Shown: piece after piece, positions 45,420 to 54,684 of the stretch
Position numbering within the stretch: the first letter of the stretch is position 1
How the letters are laid out: each line of letters begins with the position of its first letter
Source of the DNA: Acetobacter aceti NBRC 14818
GTDB lineage: Bacteria; Pseudomonadota; Alphaproteobacteria; Acetobacterales; Acetobacteraceae
DNA length: 64,000 bases
Assembly: GCF_000193495.2 (NCBI RefSeq)
Contig: NZ_AP023410.1
Location: 186,001 to 250,000, forward strand
Direction of reading: 5' to 3'
Notes under the pieces: model-generated
Told to the model about the DNA's origin: nothing
Databases searched by the model: none
Seen by the model: the letters and a program-made list of their open reading frames with translations, nothing else
Made by a program: the position numbers and the translations under genes

Positions 45420-46595
45420 TTAATGACGGATCAGAATGTAGTTCACCGTCACATCCAGATCGAAATGATCGCCCGTAATTCCTGGCGGAATGGGTGGAAG
45501 ATGGGCGTTACGGAACATGCCGGTCGTGGCTGCGTCAAGCAGGTAGGAGCCTGACTGGTTTGTCAGACGCACAAACCGTACATTTCCTGACCGGTCCAGC
45601 ACAACATGGACGGAAGACGGGCCTTCCTCGCCGTTCTGGGCGGCTTCTTCCGGATAATACATATGCCGTCTGATCCAGCGATCGACTTCTTCGCTGTAAT
45701 CATCGCTGACGCCGCGCACGGTGCTGCGGGTGGCGAATGGCGTGTTCAGCTTGCCGTTCTGCACCAGTGGCCCAAGAGACAGGTCGATCGGGCCGCCTGA
45801 CCCGCCCGTACGACCGTGGTGACGTGGGCGTGGAGGCGCTGATGACTGGTCCAGTGACAGATCGGTCATGGAATCAAAGGGCGACGGGGCACGCTGGTGG
45901 GTTGGCGTCTGTCGGGCAGTTTGCTTGCGCGGTGCGGATTGCTTTGTTGTCTGGCGGCTGGCCTTGCCTGCCTTGTTGGAGGCCGGGTTGACCGGAGCGT
46001 TTTCATTGGCCGGTTTCGGATAGCTTTCGTCCGATGGAGCCTCCGGTATTGGCGGGGCTGCGGGTGTTTCCGGAGTGGGGCGATCCGTGCCTTCAGCAGC
46101 TTCGGACTGTTCGGGCTGTGCTTCGCTGCTTTGCGATGACTTTGTCGCGGACGTTCCGCCTGCCTGCTGGTCCGAGTGCTCGCCTTTCATGCCGCTTTCT
46201 GCCGGCGGCGTGACAAACATCATGTCCACTGAGCCGGTTTCACTCGCCTGTGGGTTGCCGCGAGGGGCGTGATACAGCGACATGTAGATGGCGAAGGCCA
46301 GCAGAAGCGCATGAAGAAGCGCGGAAAACAGAAAAATGAACAGCAGATCGGGATCCGCGAAAACCTGCCGGGGGGAGAGCGGTGTTTTAGCGGATTTGAG
46401 GTTACGATACGCTCCCGTTTTCGCAATGAACGCCGGGCGCAGACCGATACGACCCGCGGCATCGGTTTCCTCTTCCAGAGCTGCATGTCTTGTTTTGGAG
46501 GTATCCCGCTGTTTCCCGGTACCGACGAGCAAGGGCTCTTTCTTCGTTCCGGGCGTAGCTGAAGGCCGTGGCGACGCCGTCATGGAGGTGAACAT
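45420..46595 (-). CDS. TonB family / energy-transducing C-terminal domain protein
   Basis: 391 residues. A cytoplasmic N-terminal part of about 80 residues, a membrane helix (DLLFIFLFSALLHALLLAFAI, about 83-105), a long Pro/Ser/Glu- and Lys-rich periplasmic linker (about 120-265), and a C-terminal TonB-like domain (VDRWIRRHMYYPEEAAQNGEEG, VVLDRSGNVRFVRLTNQSGS). It would couple the proton gradient to outer-membrane receptors. No ExbB/ExbD genes adjoin. The long N-terminal extension is unusual for TonB. Start at 46595 or 46583 is uncertain. Confidence 0.8.
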   Translation of the reverse strand: MFTSMTASPRPSATPGTKKEPLLVGTGKQRDTSKTRHAALEEETDAAGRIGLRPAFIAKTGAYRNLKSAKTPLSPRQVFADPDLLFIFLFSALLHALLLAFAIYMSLYHAPRGNPQASETGSVDMMFVTPPAESGMKGEHSDQQAGGTSATKSSQSSEAQPEQSEAAEGTDRPTPETPAAPPIPEAPSDESYPKPANENAPVNPASNKAGKASRQTTKQSAPRKQTARQTPTHQRAPSPFDSMTDLSLDQSSAPPRPRHHGRTGGSGGPIDLSLGPLVQNGKLNTPFATRSTVRGVSDDYSEEVDRWIRRHMYYPEEAAQNGEEGPSSVHVVLDRSGNVRFVRLTNQSGSYLLDAATTGMFRNAHLPPIPPGITGDHFDLDVTVNYILIRH

Positions 46596-46820
46596 GTCTC
46601 CGGAAGAAGAAATCAGAAGTGCTGGTATTCAGGGACTGTTACCGCACATTGCCATCGGGAGGGAAGCATGACTACCCCTCTGTTGCTTATCAAAATGTCA
46701 CGTATCTTGACGATGCTGTCTGCTTCCTTTGCGAGCGGGAGGGGAGAGGTTTTCTTCCGGTATCCGGATGAAACCACGCAGACAATGTTGTGTTGAGAAA
46801 ATACATCCCTTTCAAAGGAT

Positions 46821-46940
46821 GAGGGGAAAACGAAAAGCAGCGTCAAGGAAGGCATCGGCAAGGCGACGGACACTCCCGAGCTTGAGGCTGAAGGCAAGGC
46901 GCAGCAGCTCAAGGTCAAAGGCGCTCTTAGCGATCTCTGA
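46821..46940 (+). pseudogene. CsbD-like remnant lacking an in-frame start
   Basis: Reading from 46821 the frame gives EGKTKSSVKEGIGKAT then ELEAEGKAQQLKVKGA and a stop at 46938-46940, an almost complete CsbD domain. No in-frame ATG, GTG or TTG exists after the preceding stop; an ATG at 46819 is one base out of frame. A one-base deletion near the start (or a sequence error) explains this. Related to the CsbD gene at the left edge. Confidence 0.6.
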
Positions 46941-47001
46941 TTGACGGCCCTTTCCCGCCTTCAGTGGATTTCCGCATGAAGGCGGGACTGGAAGCCGCTC
47001 T

Positions 47002-48498
47002 TCAGGACAGGCGGCTGCGGTGCCTGAAGCTAACCGCTTCAGCAACGTGCTGTTTCCCGATGAGAGGAGCGGCTTCAAAATCCGCTATCGTGCGGGACAC
47101 GCGCAATAGCCGGGTAAAGCCACGTGCTGACAGGCGCAGTTTTCTGGCCGCATCCGTCAGCAACGATCTGGCGTCATTCTCAAGCTCAAATTGATCCGGA
47201 TTGGCTTCCGCATTGCGAACGGCCTGTCCCCGTGCATGTTGGAAATTTCGCGCAGCCGCTACGCGTTCCCTTATTGTGACGGAGCTTTCTCCGGCAGGCG
47301 CTGTCATCATGTCGACCGGTGAGAGCGGCTGCATGCTGACCCACAGATCCATACGATCGAGTAGTGGGCCGGAAAGACGGTTGAGATAATCTTCTCCACA
47401 GCGAGGCGCTTTGCGACATTCCCGGCTGGCGTCGCCAAGATAACCACACCGGCAGGGATTCATCGCGGCTACGAGCTGGAAGCGGGCAGGGTAGGTGATG
47501 TGAGCGGCGGCGCGGGCAATTGTCGTCTGGCCGGTCTCAAGCGGTTGTCTCAGGGATTCCAGAGCCTGTCGTGAGAATTCCGGAAGCTCGTCCAGAAAAA
47601 GAACACCACGGTGAGCCAGACTGATTTCACCCGGTTTTGCCTTGGCTCCGCCACCGATTAGTGCCGGCTGGCTGGCCGAGTGATGCGGGTCACGGAAGGG
47701 TGGCCGGCGAACGGGACCGCCGTCTTCGCTTATGATCCCCGCAGCGCTGTAGATACGGGTGACCTCCAGCGCTTCCGATGGCGTGAGGTCTGGCAGCAGG
47801 CCGGGCAGACGGGCCGCGAGCATGGATTTTCCAGAACCCGGCGCGCCTGACATCAGGATGGAGTGGCCACCGGCAGCGGCGATTTCCAGCGCCCGCCTTG
47901 CGACTTCCATTCCCTTTACGTCGGCCATGTCCGGGAATGAGTGGGCGATTTCTTCGGTGGCGGAAAAAACCGGAGGCGATAGAACCTGCTCGCCGCGAAA
48001 ATGATTCACCAGTCCGACAAGATCCGGCGCGGCGAGAATATCGGAATTGCCGCCGAAGAGCGCTTCACTACCCTGCACGGCGGGACAGATCAGGCCGAGT
48101 TCCATTTCTGCGGCACCAAGTGAGGCGGAGATGACATTCGGGACGCGGTTGATGCGGCCATCGAGAGACAGTTCTCCCAGAGCGGCATAACGTCCGAGCT
48201 CCTCGATCGGGATGATTTCCATGGCCGCCAGCACGGCGAGGGCGATGGGCAGATCGAAATGCGAGCCTTCCTTGAGAAGATCGGCAGGCACCAGATTGAC
48301 GAGGATTCGTTTGGGAGGAAGGGCCAGACCCATGGAGGTCATGGCGGCGCGGACACGTTCGCGCGCTTCACCAACCGCCTTGTCAGGCAGTCCTACAATC
48401 AGAAAAGCGGGAAGGCCGTTCGCGATCTGGACTTCCACCCAGACCGGAACGGCCGTGATCCCTGAAAAAGCAAAAGCACGGACGCGCGTGTTGATCAT
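47002..48498 (-). CDS. comM: YifB/ComM-type AAA ATPase (magnesium chelatase-like)
   Basis: 498 residues. An N-terminal Lon-like ring (INTRVRAFAFSGITAVPVWVEV) precedes the AAA domain with Walker A GAPGSGKSM, Walker B GVLFLDELPEFSR, and the zinc-like CRCGYLGD...C motif of the family. In Vibrio and Haemophilus ComM is a helicase that helps branch migration during natural transformation. Whether this strain is competent is unknown. It follows serA by 36 bases on the same strand. Confidence 0.92.
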   Translation of the reverse strand: MINTRVRAFAFSGITAVPVWVEVQIANGLPAFLIVGLPDKAVGEARERVRAAMTSMGLALPPKRILVNLVPADLLKEGSHFDLPIALAVLAAMEIIPIEELGRYAALGELSLDGRINRVPNVISASLGAAEMELGLICPAVQGSEALFGGNSDILAAPDLVGLVNHFRGEQVLSPPVFSATEEIAHSFPDMADVKGMEVARRALEIAAAGGHSILMSGAPGSGKSMLAARLPGLLPDLTPSEALEVTRIYSAAGIISEDGGPVRRPPFRDPHHSASQPALIGGGAKAKPGEISLAHRGVLFLDELPEFSRQALESLRQPLETGQTTIARAAAHITYPARFQLVAAMNPCRCGYLGDASRECRKAPRCGEDYLNRLSGPLLDRMDLWVSMQPLSPVDMMTAPAGESSVTIRERVAAARNFQHARGQAVRNAEANPDQFELENDARSLLTDAARKLRLSARGFTRLLRVSRTIADFEAAPLIGKQHVAEAVSFRHRSRLS

Positions 48499-48534
48499 CA
48501 GCTTTCCCGGGACAACACGCGCCGCAGCAGGGCG

Positions 48535-49788
48535 TCAGGTGCCCTGATAGAGCAGGCGTGCGCGCACGGTGCCTTTCAGTTCCCGCAGCAGAGACAGCAG
48601 ATGCATGTCCTTGTCGTCGTTTCCGCCGGTTTCGGCATCAACCACGACATAACCGATCTCGCCGTCTGTCTGGAGATACTGCGCCGTAACGTTGCAGCCT
48701 TCGTTGGAGAAGATGTCGTTGATCTTCGACATCACGCCGGGAAGGTTGTGGTGCACATGCATGAAGCGGGTGCCGCGCGGGCTCTGCGGAAGCTGCACGC
48801 TCGGAAAATTTACAGCGCCCAGAGTGGAGCCGATGTCCGAGTATTCGACCAGCTTGCGGGCGACTTCAACACCGATGCGCTCCTGAGCCTCGACGGTTGA
48901 ACCGCCGATGTGCGGGGAGAGGATCACGTTGTCGAGTCCGCGCAGCGGAGAGACGAACTGCTCGCCAGCCACTTTCGGCTCGACCGGGAACACGTCGATG
49001 GCCGCACCCAGAAGGTGACCGGATTTCAGGGCTTCGGCTGCCGCATCAAGATCGACCACGTTGCCGCGGGCGTTGTTGATGAGGAAGGAGCCCGGCTTCA
49101 TCTGACGGATCTGCTCCGCGCCGATCATGTTCTTTGTGCTGGGGAGCTGCGGAACATGCAGGCTGACGATGTCGCTCTCGGACAGAAGTGTCTCAAGTGT
49201 ATCGCAGGCCGTTGCGTTGCCATGCGGCAGCTTGTCGACGACGTCGAAATAGAGGACGCGCAGACCGAAAGCTTCGGCCAGAACCGAAAGCTGTGAGCCG
49301 ATCGAGCCATAGCCGATGATGCCCAGCGTCTTGCCGCGGACTTCCCAGCTGTTGGTCGCGGATTTGTCCCATTTGCCTTCGTGGCAGCCGACCGAGCGCG
49401 GGAAGATCCGGCGCAGCAGCATCACGATTTCACCCATCACCAGTTCAGCGACAGAGCGTGTGTTGCTGTAGGGGGCGTTGAAGACGGGAATCGCCAGTTC
49501 GCGGGCAGCGTCGAGATCCACCTGGTTTGTTCCAATGCAGAAGCAACCGATGGCGAACAGGCGGTCAGCGCCTTCGAGAACTTCACGGGTCAGCTGCGTG
49601 CGGGAACGGATGCCCACTACATGCACACCCTCAAGGGCTTCTTTCAGGGCATTGCCTTCAAGGGCGCCCTTGTGTCGGGTGACGCTCTCATAGCCACTGG
49701 CTTTCAGGAGCGCGACAGCACTGTCGTGTACGCCCTCAAGAAGCAGGATGCGGATTTTGTCCTTCGGGAGGGACAGATGAGGTGTCAT
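48535..49788 (-). CDS. serA: D-3-phosphoglycerate dehydrogenase
   Basis: 417 residues, the E. coli-like length with a C-terminal ACT domain. First step of serine synthesis, oxidising 3-phosphoglycerate with NAD. Features: ATP/NAD site LGIIGYGSIGSQLSVLAEAFG, catalytic FLINNARGNVVD and HIGGSTVEAQERIGVEVA, and a C-terminal ACT part (HHNLPGVMSKINDIFSNEG) where serine inhibits. comM follows on the same strand. Confidence 0.96.
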   Translation of the reverse strand: MTPHLSLPKDKIRILLLEGVHDSAVALLKASGYESVTRHKGALEGNALKEALEGVHVVGIRSRTQLTREVLEGADRLFAIGCFCIGTNQVDLDAARELAIPVFNAPYSNTRSVAELVMGEIVMLLRRIFPRSVGCHEGKWDKSATNSWEVRGKTLGIIGYGSIGSQLSVLAEAFGLRVLYFDVVDKLPHGNATACDTLETLLSESDIVSLHVPQLPSTKNMIGAEQIRQMKPGSFLINNARGNVVDLDAAAEALKSGHLLGAAIDVFPVEPKVAGEQFVSPLRGLDNVILSPHIGGSTVEAQERIGVEVARKLVEYSDIGSTLGAVNFPSVQLPQSPRGTRFMHVHHNLPGVMSKINDIFSNEGCNVTAQYLQTDGEIGYVVVDAETGGNDDKDMHLLSLLRELKGTVRARLLYQGT

Positions 49789-50008
49789 TCAGTTCGCTCG
49801 TGCTGTTAAAGCGGCCCCGGCCAGATTTGGCATTGCCCGGAGCAGCTTAATTTCTGCCTGCAGGATCATGGGAAATCCTCACGGACAAAGCATCCAGACG
49901 AAGTTGCCGGGGAAGGCAACCTAACGGGTGCGCCCTCATAGCACGTTTCCCGCGAAGCGGAAATTAACCTGCACGGCGCACTCCGAAGGTGTGTGGAAAC
50001 CAGTGTTA

Positions 50009-50809
50009 TCAGGAACGAAGGCAGGCGACTGCCGCTTCGTGAAGAGCCCGGTTGCCAGTGGCGAGCACGGTACGATCCCCATCGTGACGCAATGTCTGGC
50101 CATTCCAGTCGGTCATGATTCCACCGGCGCCTTCCACGATGGGGACCAGAGCGCTCCAGTCCCATGGCTTCATATCGCACTCCGCGATGACATCGATATG
50201 CCCGCCAGCCAGCAGACCATAAGCGTAGCAATCGCCTCCCCAACTGACCCGCTTGGCAGCGGCTTTCAGTGTGTTCCATACGGGACGAGGCGCGTCTTCC
50301 AGCATTTCCGGTGATGTGCAGGAAAGATCGGCTTCCGCCAGACTGGCGCACGGGCGGGTCGTGATGGGAGCGAAACCGGACGGCTCCCCGAATCCGGAGC
50401 GAAACAGCGTTGGGCGACCTTCCACGCCGATCCAGCGTTCACCGGTGACGGGCTGATCGATGATGCCGATGATCGGCTTGCCCTCGAAGGAGAGCGAAAT
50501 CAGTGTGCCAAACGTCGGACGTCCCGTGATGAAGGCGCGGGTACCGTCGATGGGATCGAGCGTCCACTGATAGCCGCTGGTGCTTTCGTGCAGACCGAAT
50601 TCCTCACCCAGAATCGCATGGTCGGGATGCAGTTCGGCAAGCTGGGCGCGCATGACCCGCTCGGCCATGCGGTCGGCAATTGTGACCGGGCTTTCATCGC
50701 TTTTGTCGGAGGGGGCGAGGCGGGAGCGGAAGAAGGGGCGGATGACGGCCCCGGCCACGTCTGCGAGCGCGTGAGCCGTTCTGACAAGCTGGTCGAGATC
50801 GTGGGACAT
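50009..50809 (-). CDS. hisN: Histidinol-phosphatase (inositol monophosphatase family)
   Basis: 266 residues. Metal-dependent phosphatase motifs: GEEFGLHES, DPIDGTRAFITGRPTFGTLISL and the C-terminal WDWSALVPIVEGAGGIMTDW. The RAFITGRPTFG signature is that of the HisN type, which performs the penultimate histidine step in many alphaproteobacteria, but a general inositol phosphatase role cannot be excluded. A cytochrome c gene precedes it by 36 bases. Confidence 0.85.
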   Translation of the reverse strand: MSHDLDQLVRTAHALADVAGAVIRPFFRSRLAPSDKSDESPVTIADRMAERVMRAQLAELHPDHAILGEEFGLHESTSGYQWTLDPIDGTRAFITGRPTFGTLISLSFEGKPIIGIIDQPVTGERWIGVEGRPTLFRSGFGEPSGFAPITTRPCASLAEADLSCTSPEMLEDAPRPVWNTLKAAAKRVSWGGDCYAYGLLAGGHIDVIAECDMKPWDWSALVPIVEGAGGIMTDWNGQTLRHDGDRTVLATGNRALHEAAVACLRS

Positions 50810-50845
50810 GAGCGATTTCCGTTCTGGTTGAAGGACGTTTTTCTG

Positions 50846-51316
50846 TCAGTGCAGGGTTTTGAGCCAAGCGATGATATCGGCGCGCCCGTTGATGTCTGGG
50901 AGACCGCGAAATGACATCCGCGTGCCGGGACTGAAGGCCGCCGGGTTTCGCAGCCAGGCGTTCAGCCGGGCCTCATCCCACTGACCACCGAGAGAAACGA
51001 GGCTGCTGGAATAGGTATAGCCCGGCTGTCTGCCGGTGGGGCGACCATACACGCCGAACAGGGAAGGACCGGCGGTGTCCTGAGCAGAGGGCGTGAAGCT
51101 GTGGCAGCGGGAGCAGATCGCATTGGCCAGAATGGCGCCATTTTCGACATTGCCTGTGGGGAATGGTGCTGCCGGGTCATCTTCCGGTGTAACAATGACC
51201 GGTCGGGTGGGGAGACGGTCAGGGATCACCATGGACCCGGTGAGCCACGAGGCACCCATCATCGCCGCGACGAGAAGGATGACAAAAGCCCCACGATTGG
51301 CTGCCGCGAAGTCCAT
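50846..51316 (-). CDS. Class I c-type cytochrome
   Basis: 156 residues. N-terminal membrane anchor (residues 8-27, RGAFVILLVAAMMGASWLTG) and one haem site at Cys68-Cys71-His72 (CSRCH); the axial Met is probably in GTRMSFRG. Sequence GPSLFGVYGRPTGRQPGY and WLRNPAAFSPGTRMSF match membrane-anchored cytochrome c2/c552-like carriers that bring electrons to terminal oxidases. Same strand as hisN, 36 bases ahead. Confidence 0.88.
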   Translation of the reverse strand: MDFAAANRGAFVILLVAAMMGASWLTGSMVIPDRLPTRPVIVTPEDDPAAPFPTGNVENGAILANAICSRCHSFTPSAQDTAGPSLFGVYGRPTGRQPGYTYSSSLVSLGGQWDEARLNAWLRNPAAFSPGTRMSFRGLPDINGRADIIAWLKTLH

Positions 51317-51493
51317 TGGTGAGAAGGCGTCCCTGTCTGCCGCTCCGAACCCGCCGGAAAAGACCGTTCGACAGGTGTTTCGGGGTACTGTTGCGTCAAT
51401 CGACTGTCTTTCCTAGAGTGCGCCCCGCTTCATGTGAAGCCATCGGCTGAATACACGCCGTTTTCTCCCACTCTCAGGTTTCCATACGCTGCA

Positions 51494-52237
51494 ATGATCA
51501 GCCCGATCGTCATCATTCCCGCCCGCATGGCGTCCTCACGTCTACCGGGTAAACCGATGGCCGACATTGCAGGACGCCCCATGATTCTTCATGTGCTCGA
51601 ACGCGCTCGGATAGCGGCAGTCGGGCGTGTGGTCGTGGCGGCCGCCGAACAGGAAATTGTCGATGTGGTGAGGCAGGCGGGCGGTGAGGCGGTTCTGACC
51701 GATCCTGATCTGGCGTCGGGTTCGGACCGTGTGCATGCAGCCCTGCGCGAGGTCGATCCGACTGGCGAGCATGATGTGATCGTCAATCTTCAAGGGGATC
51801 TGCCGGGGCTGGACCCGGTGACGCTTCAGGCCGCTTTGCTCCCGTTGCAGGATCCGGCGACGGACATCGGCACACTGGTCGCGCCCATAACAGAAGAGCG
51901 GGAAGCGAAGGCTGAATCAGTGGTCAAGGTTGCCTGCGCGTTTGTTTCGGAAGACACGCAGAGCACACGCGCGCTGTATTTTTCCCGGTCCTGCATTCCG
52001 TGGGGCGCAGGGCCACTGTGGCATCACATCGGGGTCTATGCCTGGCGTCGTCAGGCGCTTGAGCGCTTTGTGGCGCTGCCGGAGTCTCCGCTGGAAAAGA
52101 GAGAGCGTCTGGAGCAGTTGCGAGCCTTGGAAAACGGCATGATTATTGGGTGTGCACGCGTGGAAAAAGCGCCGTTCGGTGTCGATACGCCGGATGATCT
52201 GAAAAGAGCGCGTCGGATTTTGGGAGAGCAGCTGTGA
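51494..52237 (+). CDS. kdsB: 3-deoxy-manno-octulosonate cytidylyltransferase
   Basis: 247 residues from ATG at 51494. Activates KDO as CMP-KDO for lipopolysaccharide. Features: IVIIPARMASSRLPGKPMADI at the N-terminus (nucleotide loop), NLQGDLPGLDP, and a C-terminal RARRILGEQ. The stop overlaps the pheA GTG start. An upstream in-frame ATG at 51434 is non-family sequence. Confidence 0.94.
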   Translation: MISPIVIIPARMASSRLPGKPMADIAGRPMILHVLERARIAAVGRVVVAAAEQEIVDVVRQAGGEAVLTDPDLASGSDRVHAALREVDPTGEHDVIVNLQGDLPGLDPVTLQAALLPLQDPATDIGTLVAPITEEREAKAESVVKVACAFVSEDTQSTRALYFSRSCIPWGAGPLWHHIGVYAWRRQALERFVALPESPLEKRERLEQLRALENGMIIGCARVEKAPFGVDTPDDLKRARRILGEQL

Positions 52238-53100
52238 CGGCCGGACACTCGCACGGGCGGATCGCCTTTCAGGGACGCCCCGGTGCCTATTCCGATCTTG
52301 CCTGCCGCACGGCTTATCCCGGCTGGACAACAGTCCCTTGCGAGACTTTCGCTGGCGCGATTGCCGCTGTGCATGACGGCAAGGCGGATCTGGCCATGCT
52401 GGCCTGCGAAAACAATCTGGCCGGTCGTGTGCCGGATATTCATGCACTGCTGCCGGAAGCCGGACTGCATATTGTCGGCGAACACTTCCAGCGGGTGGAG
52501 CATTGTCTGATGGGCGTACCGGGCGCGACGCTGGAGCAGGCTAAGAAGGTGCACACTCATCCCGTGGCGCTGGCGCAGGTGAGGGGAATGATCAGGGATC
52601 TGAATCTGACGCCTGTCGCCGAATTCGACACGGCCGGAGCCGCTGAGCTTGTGGCGAAGTGGGGGCGGGCAGAGGATGTGGCAGTGGCATCGGAGCTTGC
52701 CGCCACCTTGTATGGTTTGACAATTTTTCAGCGCAATGTCGAAGACGCCAAGCACAATACGACCCGCTTCTACATCGCCGCGCGCGAGCCGTTGCCGCTG
52801 CCGGAAGACAGACCGATCATGACCACGGTCCTGTTCAATGTCCGCAATGAACCGGGTGCTCTCTATAAGGTGTTGGGCGGATTTGCGACCAATGGCGTCA
52901 ATATGACGCGTCTTGAGAGCTACATGCTTGACGGATCGTTCGCCGCGACCCAATTCCTGCTTGATGTTGAAGGACGGCCTGACAGGCCGAACCTGAAGCA
53001 GGCGCTTGCGGAACTGGAGTTCTTTTCCGCACGTTTCCGTATTCTCGGGGTCTATCCCCAGTCGCCTTTCCGGCAGCTGAAGAAAACCGGGGTGGCCTGA
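52234..53100 (+). CDS. pheA: Prephenate dehydratase
   Basis: 288 residues, a monofunctional enzyme making phenylpyruvate for phenylalanine. Dehydratase domain (about 5-185): RIAFQGRPGAYSDLACR, LACENNLAGRVPD and NTTRFYIAA, which holds the catalytic Thr-Arg-Phe. The C-terminal ACT domain (about 195-285) with NEPGALYKVLGGFA and LESYMLDG gives feedback inhibition. GTG start overlaps the kdsB stop (GTGA). Confidence 0.95.
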   Translation: MTAGHSHGRIAFQGRPGAYSDLACRTAYPGWTTVPCETFAGAIAAVHDGKADLAMLACENNLAGRVPDIHALLPEAGLHIVGEHFQRVEHCLMGVPGATLEQAKKVHTHPVALAQVRGMIRDLNLTPVAEFDTAGAAELVAKWGRAEDVAVASELAATLYGLTIFQRNVEDAKHNTTRFYIAAREPLPLPEDRPIMTTVLFNVRNEPGALYKVLGGFATNGVNMTRLESYMLDGSFAATQFLLDVEGRPDRPNLKQALAELEFFSARFRILGVYPQSPFRQLKKTGVA

Positions 53101-53174
53101 CAGTTTCCATCATTCGTGGCATACTGACCGCCACACCTGAGTTTTGCAGCGTCGGACGACAAGAAGAAAAGCCA

Positions 53175-54068
53175 ATGACCGAAGCCATGTTCACGGGGGC
53201 GATTACGGCCCTCATTACTCCGATGAATCGCGATGGCTCGCTCGACCTTCCGGCCTTTGACCGGCTTGTCGAATGGCAGATTGCAGAGGGAATTTCCGGC
53301 CTGGTGCCTGTGGGCACCACCGGTGAGAGCCCCACCCTGTCACACGAAGAGCATCACAAGATTGTCGAGCGGACAGTGCATGTGTCGGCAGGGCGTGTGC
53401 CTGTCATCGCGGGCGCTGGCTCCAACAGTACGGCGGAAGCGGTCGATCTGGCCAAGCATGCGGAATCCGCTGGTGCGTCTGCGGTTCTGGTGGTCTCGCC
53501 CTATTATAACAAGCCGACACAGGAAGGACTTTACCGGCATTTCATGGCTGTGGCTGATGCCATCAGGATTCCGGTCATGCTCTATAATATTCCCGGCCGC
53601 TCGGTGGTTGATATCTCAGTTGAGACCACGGCGCGTCTCGCTGCGCATGGCAACATCGTTGGTGTGAAGGACGCGACCGCCAACCTGCTGCGTCCGCTTC
53701 AGGTGCGTCGTGCCGTGACGAACAAGCATTTCAACCAGTTGTCCGGTGAAGATGGTACGGCTGTGTCCTTCCTTGCCGCCGGTGGCGATGGCTGCATCAG
53801 TGTGTCGTCGAACATCGCTCCGGCTCTCTGCTCCAGAGTGCAGAGTCTGTGGCGGGCAGGGCAGGTGAAGGAAGCCATGGCGCTTCAGGATCGTCTGCTG
53901 CCGGTTCACGACGCCATGTTCTGTGAAACCAGCCCCGGCCCCGTGAAATATGCTGCTTCATTGCTTGGTCTGGCGGGTGAGACCTGCCGTCTGCCGATTG
54001 TCCCAGTTTCAAATGACACACGGGCGACCGTCCGGGCGGCTTTGACGGAAGCTGGGCTGCTGGGCTGA
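53175..54068 (+). CDS. dapA: 4-hydroxy-tetrahydrodipicolinate synthase
   Basis: 297 residues. Condenses pyruvate with aspartate semialdehyde in lysine and diaminopimelate synthesis. N-terminal FTGAITALITPMNRDG, the GTTGESPTLSHEEH signature, Schiff-base lysine in GVKDATANL and Tyr in VMLYNIPGRS are present. Two bases separate its stop from the smpB start region. Confidence 0.97.
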   Translation: MTEAMFTGAITALITPMNRDGSLDLPAFDRLVEWQIAEGISGLVPVGTTGESPTLSHEEHHKIVERTVHVSAGRVPVIAGAGSNSTAEAVDLAKHAESAGASAVLVVSPYYNKPTQEGLYRHFMAVADAIRIPVMLYNIPGRSVVDISVETTARLAAHGNIVGVKDATANLLRPLQVRRAVTNKHFNQLSGEDGTAVSFLAAGGDGCISVSSNIAPALCSRVQSLWRAGQVKEAMALQDRLLPVHDAMFCETSPGPVKYAASLLGLAGETCRLPIVPVSNDTRATVRAALTEAGLLG

Positions 54069-54070
54069 TC

Positions 54071-54565
54071 ATGGCAAAGGCAGCAAAGAAGTCAGGCCTG
54101 ATTTCGCACGGCATTGCCGCGCAGAACAAAAAGGGCCGCTTCAATTATACAATTATCGACACGATTGAGGCCGGGATTGTTCTGAAGGGGCCGGAGGTGA
54201 AGAGCCTGCGGTTCGGTCGGGCGACGATCACGGAAGCCTATGCAGGCGAGCGGAATGGAGAGATCTGGCTCTTCAACAGTTATATCCCGGAATATCAGGG
54301 TGGGGTGCTGTCACGTTTCGACTCGCGTGCGCCGCGCAAACTGCTTCTGCACGCCAAGCAGGTTGATCGCCTGTTGGGAGAAGTGGCCCGGGATGGTATC
54401 AGCCTCGTGCCGCTGGATATCCACTTCAATGCGCGTGGACTGGCCAAGATCACGCTGGGAATTGGGCAGGGGCGGAAGAAAGAGGACAAGCGTCACGCCA
54501 TTGCGGAACGTGACTGGCAGCGCGACAAGGCGCGGCTCATGCGAAACAAGGGCCGCGAGTACTGA
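54071..54565 (+). CDS. smpB: SsrA-binding protein SmpB
   Basis: 164 residues. With tmRNA it rescues stalled ribosomes. Core motifs: NRKGRFNYTI-like NKKGRFNYTIIDTIEAGIVLKGPEVKSLR, YIPEYQG, RKLLLHAKQVDRLLG, and a basic C-terminal tail KRHAIAERDWQRDKARLMRN. Directly after dapA. Followed by a strong hairpin. The tmRNA gene is not in the window. Confidence 0.97.
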   Translation: MAKAAKKSGLISHGIAAQNKKGRFNYTIIDTIEAGIVLKGPEVKSLRFGRATITEAYAGERNGEIWLFNSYIPEYQGGVLSRFDSRAPRKLLLHAKQVDRLLGEVARDGISLVPLDIHFNARGLAKITLGIGQGRKKEDKRHAIAERDWQRDKARLMRNKGREY

Positions 54566-54603
54566 GTTCCGCGTCTTTCTGAAAGCTTTTCTGCGTTAGA
54601 TAT

Positions 54604-54641
54604 AAAAATACCGCCGACCTCATTGAGGCGGCGGTATTTTT
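54604..54641. terminator. Bidirectional terminator between smpB and the cold-shock gene
   Basis: AAAAATACCGCC (54604-54615) pairs with GGCGGTATTTTT (54630-54641). The A run on one arm and T run on the other let it work for both convergent genes. The inner loop has a further small CCTC/GAGG stem. Confidence 0.85.
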
Positions 54642-54684
54642 ATGGAGAGACGTCTGTTTTCACAGACGCCTGTTCCGTTCGGGA

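Noticed and set aside
46729-46944. Arg/Lys-rich plus-strand frame starting near ATG 46819
   Set aside because: It is the out-of-frame reading of the CsbD-like remnant; composition is unnatural.
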